Positions 7,038 to 14,273 of a DNA stretch of 29,996 bases are shown here, one piece after another. Numbering within the stretch: the first letter of the stretch is position 1; each line of letters begins with the position of its first letter. The translations under genes and the position numbers were made by a program. The DNA comes from Methanomassiliicoccus sp. UBA6. GTDB lineage: Archaea > Thermoplasmatota > Thermoplasmata > Methanomassiliicoccales > Methanomassiliicoccaceae. The notes beneath the pieces were generated by a model. That model ran no database searches. It had not been told where the DNA came from and saw only the letters and a list, made by a program, of their open reading frames with translations. The stretch spans positions 1 through 29,996 of the forward strand of contig DAVH01000014.1 of NCBI GenBank assembly GCA_002508545.1. Direction: 5' to 3'.

Positions 7038-7475
7038 TCACAGGAACACTTGCATCTGGTAGGCGTCCTCGCCGTCGTTGTAGTAGCCCTCGATGACGTC
7101 CACCGGCTCGAGGTTGAACCTCCTGTAGAACTCCATGGCCGCGTGGTTGCCCTTCCTCACCTCCAGGGTGAGGACCCTGGCGCCCTTCTTCCGGCTCTCC
7201 TCCAGGTACCTCTCCATGAGCATGGTGCCGATGCCCCTGCGCCGCATGTCGGGGGCCACCGCCAGCATCAGCACCCGCGAGTGTATCGGCGAGGTCATGA
7301 CCCCCAGGAGGAAGGCCTTGATCCCCCAGGGGCTCTCTACCACGATGAACCCCTCCGGCCAGGAGCTGGATATGGTGGCGAAGAGATTGGGATCGTAACG
7401 CTCGCTGAGCGTGGAGCAGGCTAGATTGTAGACTGCTGGAAGATCGCCGACCGAAAATCCCCTTAGGTGCAACAC
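7038..7475 (-). CDS. RimI-type GNAT N-acetyltransferase
   Basis: This 145-residue GNAT enzyme transfers acetyl from acetyl-CoA to an amino group, typically a protein N-terminus in the archaeal RimI/Ard1 (NAT) group. The acetyl-CoA loop is RRRGIGT (about 79-85), preceded by the strand LMLAVAPDMR. It is followed by LTLEVRKGNHAAMEFYRRF, the strongest RimI signature. The start is a GTG at 7475: GATTAATCC at 7497-7505 gives a TATA box 25 bases upstream, and no in-frame ATG lies before it. The stop abuts the stop of the upstream plus-strand ATPase gene with no spacer, so the two genes converge. The substrate is not determinable here. Confidence 0.88.
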   Translation of the reverse strand: MLHLRGFSVGDLPAVYNLACSTLSERYDPNLFATISSSWPEGFIVVESPWGIKAFLLGVMTSPIHSRVLMLAVAPDMRRRGIGTMLMERYLEESRKKGARVLTLEVRKGNHAAMEFYRRFNLEPVDVIEGYYNDGEDAYQMQVFL

Positions 7476-7496
7476 TTCATCAATGATTCTTCCGAA

Positions 7497-7505
7497 GATT
7501 AATCC
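7497..7505 (-). promoter_or_regulatory. TATA-like box for the RimI-type gene
   Basis: The complement reads GGATTAATC about 25 bases before the GTG start, which fits a leaderless transcript and helps fix that start. Confidence 0.45.
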
Positions 7506-7590
7506 TTTTCCGCTCCAGAACTTACTGGTGAGAACGTCAGGGACCGTTTTTTCACTATTAAACTAGGCTGACAGGGTCCAAGAGTGCGAA

Positions 7591-7965
7591 TTATGCGGAA
7601 CCCTTACTTGGGTCTTCAATCCGCAGAACGTCCTTAATGGCCACCGAGGGTGTAACTCCGAACGAGGAGAAAATTGCTGACTGTGCGATCCCAACGATTT
7701 CTTTGACGACTATGGGTAGGATATTGAGATATGCGTCAAAATGACACAACAGTGTAAGGGGGCGACACTTGTTTGAGCTGCCCGTCCTGCAAGCATTTCC
7801 CTCAACCCGTGACCTCCATATTCTGACCACAAATCCAAGGCCGGGCATGTTAGGGCCATTTGCTGCGAGGCGTCCAATCCAATCTGTCCGGATAGACCTC
7901 ATATCGATGAGGCCTGCTAGGGCTTGAGGGGCCAAAACGCGCCATTCTACTGCAACTTCCCCCAT
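7591..7965 (-). CDS. Orphan ORF in the AT-rich island, unknown function
   Basis: This 124-codon open frame matches no family I recognise. The first half is rich in Arg and Gly and has three scattered cysteines (NACRTGSSNKCRPLTLLCHF), which looks irregular. The second half (YLNILPIVVKEIVGIAQSAI, then VTPSVAIKDVLRIE) has a helix-strand pattern more typical of real protein. GGA lies 8 bases before the ATG, and a 12-base palindrome (ATTGTGCACAAT) sits just upstream. It could be a real small accessory gene, a decayed gene, or chance. It lies downstream of the PIN-like module on the same strand but is separated by about 110 bases. Confidence 0.35.
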   Translation of the reverse strand: MGEVAVEWRVLAPQALAGLIDMRSIRTDWIGRLAANGPNMPGLGFVVRIWRSRVEGNACRTGSSNKCRPLTLLCHFDAYLNILPIVVKEIVGIAQSAIFSSFGVTPSVAIKDVLRIEDPSKGSA

Positions 7966-7977
7966 TCACGAATTCCT

Positions 7978-7989
7978 ATTGTGCACAAT
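7978..7989. promoter_or_regulatory. 12-bp perfect palindrome ATTGTGCACAAT
   Basis: The palindrome is centred about 18 bases upstream of the ATG at 7965 and lies between that ORF and the PIN-like gene. Its position fits a dimeric repressor site, but no second copy was seen in the window. Confidence 0.3.
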
Positions 7990-8077
7990 TCTGAACACTG
8001 AGTTGATGTCTTTGTGACATTGAGGAAGCGATTCTAGGAGAGGGAGGAAATATCGACAAAATTAGTATCGCACACAA

Positions 8078-8839
8078 TTACCGTATCAGCTTTGAAGTGA
8101 CAGACCCGATCTGTCCATCATAATCTTGAATTATAGGACCCATTACCTTGCCAAACTCTTCGTCAAGTGTTCTATCCACGGTCAAAAAGATAAGATCTGG
8201 GTTGCCTCTTCTTCCTGATATGGCCAACATCTGTGAGACTATCTTGAGGTCCCCTTCGCTTTTCTTATTGTTAAAGAACTTCGACTTTGCTGTCAAAAAT
8301 GTAATAAGCTCATTTCTTAAGTTCGACTCTTCAGGGTCTTGGCACGAGAGGCAGTCTTTTCCCACATTACGAATGCTGAAGACCTTCCTCATGGTATATA
8401 TCTCCCAAACGGTCGTTTCATCATAGCTTTCAGAAAAGACAGTTAAGAATGGATTTTTAACATCATCGAACTGCCGCATCTCATTTAATTGCCAACGGAC
8501 CTTTTCATAGAATCCTTCACTTTTTCCTGTGTTAGCAATGACGGCAGATATTACCTCATCAATATGTTGGAAGGTGAGATCTTCGACGCCTATTCCATTT
8601 TTTGTAGCCACCTGGACCGCTGCATCTCTCAAGGGCATCAACGCCAGGCGGATATTCTTTTGGAATTTTCTGCTGGCCTCTTTGTAAACCTCTTCCAATA
8701 TTTTTTGATTTTTCACTGGCACATTGTCTAGGTAGTCTGATACAGCAATTGAAAAACGGTCATTCTCCCATACCTTGGCGATAACTACGCCTGTATCAGG
8801 TAAATGCCAGGTCATAGTATCCCAAGTATCAATTATCAA
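8078..8839 (-). CDS. Putative PIN-like nuclease of a two-gene module
   Basis: The 253-residue product has spaced acidic residues like a PIN RNase. D4 lies in the first strand (IIDTWDT), E49/E50/E54 in KILEEVYKEA, D197 in KKSEGDLKIVSQML, and D222 in LIFLTVDRTLDEEF. The end of the protein (strand, LTVDR, then a helix) is the most PIN-like part. Between them are about 140 residues, far more than in a typical VapC toxin of about 130, including a CLSC pair at 163-166. The frame starts at a TTG at 8839 and overlaps the upstream gene by 11 bases, so translation is probably coupled; the next ATG is at 8815. The AT-rich codon use differs from the core genes. PIN membership is my inference, not a confident match. 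Confidence 0.6.
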   Translation of the reverse strand: MIIDTWDTMTWHLPDTGVVIAKVWENDRFSIAVSDYLDNVPVKNQKILEEVYKEASRKFQKNIRLALMPLRDAAVQVATKNGIGVEDLTFQHIDEVISAVIANTGKSEGFYEKVRWQLNEMRQFDDVKNPFLTVFSESYDETTVWEIYTMRKVFSIRNVGKDCLSCQDPEESNLRNELITFLTAKSKFFNNKKSEGDLKIVSQMLAISGRRGNPDLIFLTVDRTLDEEFGKVMGPIIQDYDGQIGSVTSKLIR

Positions 8840-9545
8840 CTAGCCAGTCTGGCCTTACTGGTTGAATCTGATATTTCTGCATTCCTAGGGCGGTAGTTAA
8901 AAATGTATATGTGTTCTCAAGATCGACTAATGAAATCTTACCTCTTCTGAACGATTCAACCCTTAAGACCCCATAAAGACCCTCTGAAATCAAGTTGGCC
9001 TCTTCACTGCCTATGGTGTCGTCGCATTCTATTGTGAAGAGTGCTGCTTCAAGCATTTTCTTAGACTTCAATAAAATCGATTGGCTCACCAAGAGATAAT
9101 CGAAAGTCTCTTCGGATTCGGCCTTAAGGACTTCAATACCAATTTTCCGGTACATCTTGTCCAGCATATCGATATTGAATCTGATGGATTCGATGAAAAA
9201 TTTGATTTTTTCAGCATCGCTCATTCGTTCCATGTTGGTCTCTATCGACTTTAACATATGCCCGATCTGTCCAATTTCATCGATTTGTTTTATACTGTCT
9301 TCTAGGTCTTCTGGGTTTAGATCATAAGATACCAGATCGGTCAAATGATCTATGAACTTCTCGATATCAGACATTGGCATACCATTCAAGCGTTTGACCA
9401 AAAATTGGATTTTGCCTCTGTGTTTTTTAGCGGTATCTGTTGCCACCGAGGCTGGTGCCCTGAATGAAGTCGATATTTTGTATAAGCCTATGCCCATATC
9501 ATTCATCGCATTGATGGGGTTGGTAATATGGACAGTGCTCTCCAT
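8829..9545 (-). CDS. Helical protein of unknown function, first gene of the PIN-like module
   Basis: The 238-residue protein is almost wholly alpha-helical by composition, with heptad-like stretches such as DSIKQIDEIGQIGHMLKSI and NIDMLDKMYRKIGIEVLKAE. It has no signal peptide or membrane segment. I do not recognise a family. It starts at the ATG at 9545 with GGAGGT 11 bases further upstream, and ends inside the start of the PIN-like gene. This order and overlap resemble antitoxin-then-toxin pairs, though it is much larger than VapB antitoxins and shows no obvious ribbon-helix-helix or AbrB fold. A dyad at 9580-9609 overlaps its predicted transcription start, consistent with repression by its own product or complex. 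Alternatives are a defence-system subunit or a regulator. Confidence 0.65.
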   Translation of the reverse strand: MESTVHITNPINAMNDMGIGLYKISTSFRAPASVATDTAKKHRGKIQFLVKRLNGMPMSDIEKFIDHLTDLVSYDLNPEDLEDSIKQIDEIGQIGHMLKSIETNMERMSDAEKIKFFIESIRFNIDMLDKMYRKIGIEVLKAESEETFDYLLVSQSILLKSKKMLEAALFTIECDDTIGSEEANLISEGLYGVLRVESFRRGKISLVDLENTYTFLTTALGMQKYQIQPVRPDWLVDN

Positions 9546-9579
9546 CTCTCTTCCGGACCTCCATTGAATAAGTGCTATA

Positions 9580-9609
9580 CTCAGAGCGGATTACATCTAA
9601 TGTTCTGAG
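9580..9609. promoter_or_regulatory. Imperfect inverted repeat, candidate operator
   Basis: CTCAGA at 9580-9585 pairs with TCTGAG at 9604-9609, and inside them ATTA (9590-9593) pairs with TAAT (9598-9601) around CATC. The dyad covers the predicted start of transcription of the leftward operon, about 25 bases from its TATA box, where a bound repressor would block initiation. Confidence 0.4.
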
Positions 9610-9616
9610 CGCGAAT

Positions 9617-9628
9617 CGCATATAGTTT
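9617..9628 (-). promoter_or_regulatory. TATA-like box for the helical-protein/PIN-like operon
   Basis: The complement reads AAACTATATGCG. It predicts a transcript start near 9597, with about 50 bases of leader containing GGAGGT before the ATG at 9545. Confidence 0.4.
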
Positions 9629-9884
9629 TTTTGAATAGTTAAATCTTATTTGCTAATACAAAAGGTTGATTCGTTCAATAAAGCAATATATGCAATAAGT
9701 GGACGCACGGGGGCTGCACATCATTGCGTTCTTATTCTCTCATGATGTTTTATCCTATATGGGGCGGTTTCAATAAGGGCGAAGTAAATTTCAATGTACT
9801 CGCATAATTTGTTATCGCCATTGCTCATATTGAAGATGATATTTAAACTAGTGAATGCTTATTATCTTACTCGGAGATAAATAG

Positions 9885-11330
9885 ATGGGCTATAAGCCCC
9901 CAAGACCAGATCCCCGGATAAGAGACGACGATTCGCTTGGTAAGGAGAGAAAACAAGCAATAGAGGAATCTCCTCACTACAATGGGTTGATCGCGCCATC
10001 TGGTTATCAGCTCACCTATGGGGAGAGAAGAAAAAGGAAGCCGATATTCATATGGACAATTGTTTGTGTTTTGGTTGGAGCGATCATCTTAGCTATCGCT
10101 TTGGCTCCCAACCTAGGATTGTCCAATGGACTAATTAATTCCTGGTTTGATCATGATGATAGATTCGTGCAGGTAGGCGAGGTCAATCTAATCTCACCGC
10201 TCAATGATGCCAATCTTGTAAGTGATTCTGTGTTGCTCTCTTGGTCATCAGTCGAAGGAGCGGACAGCTACGTTCTATCGATTGTAGGATCAGAACTTGG
10301 ACTGATGAACGTTACCGTCCAGAGCAACCAATACCTCTTGAAAAAAACAGGCACATTCTCCTGGTCTGTTTGTGCCATTAAAGATGGAAAAATCGGCCCT
10401 TCCAGTCAAATCTGGTCGTTTTCGATTAAGGCCACAATTGATACACCCACGCCCATCAGTCCAGAGAATGGATATATCTGCCTTGACAAGGATGTGAGCC
10501 TTCGGTGGACATCTGTACCTGAAGCTGATAATTATCGTGTTCAGATAGCTGAGGATGCGAATTATTCACAACTCGTTTTAGACTTGATAGTTGACAAGAC
10601 ACAATTCGGGCCCACGATATCATTCATTGATGGTCAGTACTACCACTGGCGGGTAGCGGCGATTCATGATTCGCGTGCCAGTGAATGGAGTGAATCTCAA
10701 ACGTTCTTCTTTCCTCCCCAGATGTTCGTTTTTTCCCATAGTTGGATCTTTGATATTGATGACAGTCAATGGACATTAGAGGTTGAGATTCCATCATCTG
10801 CATACTATGAGGCCAAGAACACTTATCGGTTGCCACGAACCTACGTCCAGGGGTATGCCTTATATGTTCAGCCCTACGATCCTGTTGTAAAAGATATCGC
10901 AGCTAAGTTAAAGACCATGGCAGCATCCAAAGGTTACGATTCGTACCTTACAGCAAACTTCGTTCTGTCGTTCCTCCAAACCATCCCACATGCTTTGGAT
11001 AATGAATCGGTAGGGATACAGGACTATCCTAGATATCCAGTTGAAACACTTGTTGACTATACCGGCGATTGTGAGGATTTTAACGCATTATACGCTTCAA
11101 TAATCCAATCGTCTCCATTCAATTATGACAGCATTTTAGTGTACCTTAGTAACGGAGTTAGCGCCCATATTGCGGTTGGATTGAATGTTAATCCACCTTC
11201 GATCGGTGGACTTGCATATTGGACATATATGGGAACAAAATACTATTACGCTGACGCAATGGCTCCCCTCCCGATGGTGGGACTGCCCTGGGACCCCTTC
11301 ACCTGGGAGGCGATTCTCATTCCATCCTGA
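9885..11330 (+). CDS. Membrane-anchored extracellular protein with Fn3-like repeats and a transglutaminase-like domain
   Basis: Residues 1 to about 53 are hydrophilic and basic (GERRKRKP) and should be cytoplasmic. A single membrane helix follows at about 54-76 (IFIWTIVCVLVGAIILAIAL). Two beta-sandwich repeats come next, each with a tryptophan motif: VLLSWSSVEGADSYVLSI near 118, and VSLRWTSVPEADNYRVQI. These resemble fibronectin type III-like domains. The C-terminal part has the Cys-His-Asp order of transglutaminase-like proteases: Cys in YTGDCEDFNALYASII, His in SAHIAVGLN, Asp in YYYADAM. The protein is probably a cell-surface peptidase or crosslinker. GGAG lies 9 bases before the ATG. The low GC, unlike its neighbours to the right, suggests acquisition. 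Topology and active site are inferred from sequence. Confidence 0.8.
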   Translation: MGYKPPRPDPRIRDDDSLGKERKQAIEESPHYNGLIAPSGYQLTYGERRKRKPIFIWTIVCVLVGAIILAIALAPNLGLSNGLINSWFDHDDRFVQVGEVNLISPLNDANLVSDSVLLSWSSVEGADSYVLSIVGSELGLMNVTVQSNQYLLKKTGTFSWSVCAIKDGKIGPSSQIWSFSIKATIDTPTPISPENGYICLDKDVSLRWTSVPEADNYRVQIAEDANYSQLVLDLIVDKTQFGPTISFIDGQYYHWRVAAIHDSRASEWSESQTFFFPPQMFVFSHSWIFDIDDSQWTLEVEIPSSAYYEAKNTYRLPRTYVQGYALYVQPYDPVVKDIAAKLKTMAASKGYDSYLTANFVLSFLQTIPHALDNESVGIQDYPRYPVETLVDYTGDCEDFNALYASIIQSSPFNYDSILVYLSNGVSAHIAVGLNVNPPSIGGLAYWTYMGTKYYYADAMAPLPMVGLPWDPFTWEAILIPS

Positions 11331-11333
11331 TTC

Positions 11334-11340
11334 ACTTTTT
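11334..11340 (+). terminator. T-tract after the transglutaminase-like gene
   Basis: CACTTTTTAC follows the stop codon by a few bases. A T5 run of this kind can end archaeal transcription. Confidence 0.35.
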
Positions 11341-11498
11341 ACCCCTATCACTACTATCACTAAGCGATGAGCAATCTACTGGCTGACACTCAATCTGAGA
11401 TTTTCATCGAGGCGCCGAACTGCACATGGTTAACAAAGCGCCGACCGGATTTCGAGCGCATGCCAGCCATAATATTGCCTAGCGGAATTTGACAAAAT

Positions 11499-11516
11499 GG
11501 GCCAATGGCCTTTTTT
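11499..11516 (+). terminator. Short hairpin with T run
   Basis: GGCC-AAT-GGCC is followed directly by six T residues on the plus strand. It would serve as a second stop for rightward transcription from the transglutaminase-like gene before the convergent phospholipase gene. Confidence 0.4.
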
Positions 11517-11574
11517 CATAATCTGTCTTTCTCAAGGGCCGCGCCACTTCCGTATCGATTGGGCTTGCCATGGG

Positions 11575-13545
11575 CTACCGTCGACGAAGCTTTTTCCGAA
11601 CCATTACCAACAAAACGACTATCAGCGGCAATGCCAGCAGGATAGCCGTGGTCGTGTCTAACGCTGGTCCTCCGGCCGGCAGGACCTCGACCCAGCAGAA
11701 TGCGGTGGCTGTGTTGTTCCCCCGGTCGCGGACCGTCAGCACGATGGTATGGTTCCCCGGTGGAAGCTTGACCGCCCAGGAGACTTCGGTGCTGTCGACC
11801 GTCCCATCCCCGTCCACGTCCCACTCGAACTCGGGCGAGGGGGCGTTATCCGACGAGTTCCCGGCATCGAGCAGGACCGGCTGGCCCTCGTGGACCTGGA
11901 TGCTCGTCCATGGGAGATGGGCGACCGGCGGTATGGGGTCGTCGGACCAGTCCTTCCAGAAAAGGTCGGAGAAGTACGCGGCGATCTGCTCGGAGCGCAC
12001 CGCCACCCCTACCTCCCGGTTCTCGAAGAGGGCGCTGTCGCCCCAGTTCATCGAGGATATCACCGCCGTGTCGTCCACCACGATGCCTTTGTTGTGCATC
12101 ACCGACAGGCCGTGGTAGGGCGAGATGACCTTCGCCTCAAGGTCGTACCCCTCGCTCGCGGCAAGGGCGTTGAGCTCGTCGGCCACGGCCTGGTTCTCGT
12201 CCCTGTCCCAGGACGAGTCGAGAAGAAGGCGCACCTTCACGCCCCTCTCCGCCGCCTCGATCAGCGAGGTCAGCAGGCTCGGCATCTCCAGCCAATCCGG
12301 TTCCACCGACAGCTGCTCCACCAGCACCTTCTCTGTGGACGAGGCGATGAGGTCGCGCAGCGCGCCCAAGGAATGGTCCGGGGAGAGCACGGGTGATACC
12401 TCGCAGCGGTATCTAAGAAGCTCATCAGGAAGGCCGATCTCCGGGACCGGGCCGATGATGCTGCCCTTCTTCCTGGGTGATCCGGCGTCCAGGGGGCCGT
12501 TGAAGTCGCCGCTGAAGACCCGGTCGAAGTACGCCCCCACCTCCGCGCCGTCCATTGTTACGCCCCACCCCCGGTTGGCATAGAGGCCGCCGCCCCAGTT
12601 CTCCGACATCACCGTCACCCGGCGGCCGTCGACCACCATGTACTTCGCGTGCATGTAGTCGTACCGCTTGTACGAATCGACGGAGCGCAGCTCACGGACC
12701 TCCACGCCCGCCGCGGCGAGGGTGGCCACGGCATCCAGGGAGCGCTCGGAGAGGCCGCCGACGGGCTGGCCCTCGATCAGGAGGTTTACCTCGACGCCCC
12801 GGTAGGCGCACCGGGCGAGCTGATCGACGATGAACGGGTCGTATACCTCGTACACCGAGCAGTTCACCGTGCGGGAGGCCATGGAGACCTCCCGGGCTAT
12901 GCGGCCGGCGGCGGTCTCCGGGGCCGAGAACGGCTCCACCACCGCCTCGAACGCCTGCCGCGGGTGATCGGAGCGTCCGGGCGGCTCCACGACCCAGTCG
13001 GCGGAGGTGTTCGTGTCCCCGCCGCACCTCAGGAGGGCATGGGCCTTAGGGACGGTCCCCACTGCCGCCCCTTTCCACCCCTCGCCATCGTACAGCGAGG
13101 TGCCGTAGGCGACGGCATCGTGGACCGCGCTATCGGGCGAGCTGAGGATGACCTCGTCACCGCCGTCGGCCAGGGTGAACCGGGAGTTCCACTTCAGGGA
13201 CGGGTCGCCCTTCTCCAGGTACGGCACTCCGGGCCTTAGGCTTGAGAACGTATCGCCGTCGGCCGTCAATGCCAGGGACCTGCCCTTCCTCAAGGTCATG
13301 TTCGCGAGGATGACGATGCTGCCTTCCCCGTCGTCGACGGTCACGGCCTCCAAGGACCGCTCCTCCCCGAAGTTGGTCATGATGATGTACTCGACCGGCC
13401 GCCCCGGGCAGACCTCGGTTATGAGAAGCTCGTCAGGTCCGGAAAGCTCCAGCATCATCTCCGAGCCCAGGACTGAAGATGAGGGGCCTGGCTGGGCGGT
13501 GGGGAGAACTAGCACCAGCAGGACCAAGAGGTTCAGGCCCCTCAT
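11575..13545 (-). CDS. Exported phospholipase D-like protein with two HKD motifs and a PKD domain
   Basis: The 656-residue product begins with a signal peptide (about 1-20) and a lamin-tail-like beta domain (about 38-150). Two phospholipase D half-domains follow. Their catalytic motifs are HAKYMVVDG (H299, K301) and HNKGIVVDD (H484, K486), each followed by an SxNWG segment. A PKD-like domain with WDVDGDGTVDSTE spans about 545-622. A C-terminal membrane helix (about 631-649) and the basic tail KKLRRR complete an anchored, externally facing protein. PLD enzymes cut phosphodiester bonds in lipids or nucleic acid; the substrate here is unknown. A TATA-like box at 13571-13580 lies 28 bases upstream. 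High GC returns at this gene, which marks the edge of the AT-rich island. Confidence 0.88.
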   Translation of the reverse strand: MRGLNLLVLLVLVLPTAQPGPSSSVLGSEMMLELSGPDELLITEVCPGRPVEYIIMTNFGEERSLEAVTVDDGEGSIVILANMTLRKGRSLALTADGDTFSSLRPGVPYLEKGDPSLKWNSRFTLADGGDEVILSSPDSAVHDAVAYGTSLYDGEGWKGAAVGTVPKAHALLRCGGDTNTSADWVVEPPGRSDHPRQAFEAVVEPFSAPETAAGRIAREVSMASRTVNCSVYEVYDPFIVDQLARCAYRGVEVNLLIEGQPVGGLSERSLDAVATLAAAGVEVRELRSVDSYKRYDYMHAKYMVVDGRRVTVMSENWGGGLYANRGWGVTMDGAEVGAYFDRVFSGDFNGPLDAGSPRKKGSIIGPVPEIGLPDELLRYRCEVSPVLSPDHSLGALRDLIASSTEKVLVEQLSVEPDWLEMPSLLTSLIEAAERGVKVRLLLDSSWDRDENQAVADELNALAASEGYDLEAKVISPYHGLSVMHNKGIVVDDTAVISSMNWGDSALFENREVGVAVRSEQIAAYFSDLFWKDWSDDPIPPVAHLPWTSIQVHEGQPVLLDAGNSSDNAPSPEFEWDVDGDGTVDSTEVSWAVKLPPGNHTIVLTVRDRGNNTATAFCWVEVLPAGGPALDTTTAILLALPLIVVLLVMVRKKLRRR

Positions 13546-13603
13546 CGAGCCTGAGAGCCTCGGCCGGCAGGATATTACTGACCGCTACAATTAGGCCGAG
13601 CGA

Positions 13604-14272
13604 TCAGAGGAACTGGACCAGGTCGGCCAGGACCTTGCGGGGCTCCTTGGCCTTGACCACGCCCGAGGCCAGCAGAACGCCGGACGCTCCGAGCTCGATC
13701 GCCTTCTTCACGTCCCTTCCGTTCTTGACCCCTGCTCCGCAGAGGACCTGGATCCCGTCGTCGATCCGGCGGACGGCATTGACCGCGCCGCTCACGATGT
13801 CGGGGTTGGCGTCGGTGACCGATATGTCCCCGCCGATGAGCTCGGGCGGCTCGACGGCGATGAACTCGGGGTCGAGGGACGCCGCGGCCGCGGAGGTCGA
13901 GGTGGTGTCGGTGCACACGCAGGTGGTCAGGCCGGCGCCCTTGCACAGCTGGACCGCCAGAGCGAGATCGGCCAGGACCATGCGCCTCTCCGAGTGGTTG
14001 AGCAGGGTGCCCGACGCCCCGGCGGCCTTGGCCAGCTCAGGGGTGGTGTACCCGGTGGCGGCGCCCGGGCGCTTGGCGTCGACGTGCTGCGCGAACACCG
14101 GCACGGTGACCGCCCTCGCCACCGAGGACAGCTCGGTGACCGGGGGGCACACCGCGATGGTCACGCCCGTATCATCGTACACCTCCTGGCACGCTTCGGC
14201 CAGGGCGACCGCTCGATCGCCTTGGACCTCGGCATAGGCCTTGAAGTTGATGATGATGACCGGCGCTCTCAT
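13604..14272 (-). CDS. tpiA: Triosephosphate isomerase, archaeal short type
   Basis: This enzyme interconverts dihydroxyacetone phosphate and glyceraldehyde 3-phosphate. At 222 residues it matches the archaeal form, which is shorter than the bacterial one of about 250. Catalytic residues are visible: N9 and K11 (IINFKAY), H93 (LLNHSE), and E141 (VEPPELIG). The phosphate-binding CGAGV and LLASGVVKA segments lie near the end. The gene follows the FBP aldolase/phosphatase gene with a single base between, so the two form one operon that turns triose phosphates into fructose 6-phosphate. Confidence 0.96.
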   Translation of the reverse strand: MRAPVIIINFKAYAEVQGDRAVALAEACQEVYDDTGVTIAVCPPVTELSSVARAVTVPVFAQHVDAKRPGAATGYTTPELAKAAGASGTLLNHSERRMVLADLALAVQLCKGAGLTTCVCTDTTSTSAAAASLDPEFIAVEPPELIGGDISVTDANPDIVSGAVNAVRRIDDGIQVLCGAGVKNGRDVKKAIELGASGVLLASGVVKAKEPRKVLADLVQFL

Positions 14273-14273
14273 C

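Larger units (their letters stand above)
9546..9884. other. AT-rich divergent intergenic region
   Basis: This stretch of about 340 bases separates the leftward helical-protein/PIN-like pair from the rightward transglutaminase-like gene. It holds the promoter and dyad for the leftward pair at its left end and a TATA-like ATATTTAAAC at 9839-9848 for the rightward gene at its right end. I see no reading frame or RNA gene in the middle. Confidence 0.6.

Noticed and set aside
11345..11362. Two tandem copies of CTATCACTA
   Set aside because: Only two units of 9 bases, with no further copies and no flanking structure, so it is probably chance or a small slippage event rather than a functional repeat or attachment site.
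13479..14237. A 252-codon plus-strand frame opposite tpiA
   Set aside because: It is antisense to the well-supported triosephosphate isomerase and rich in Ser, Thr and Ala without domains.
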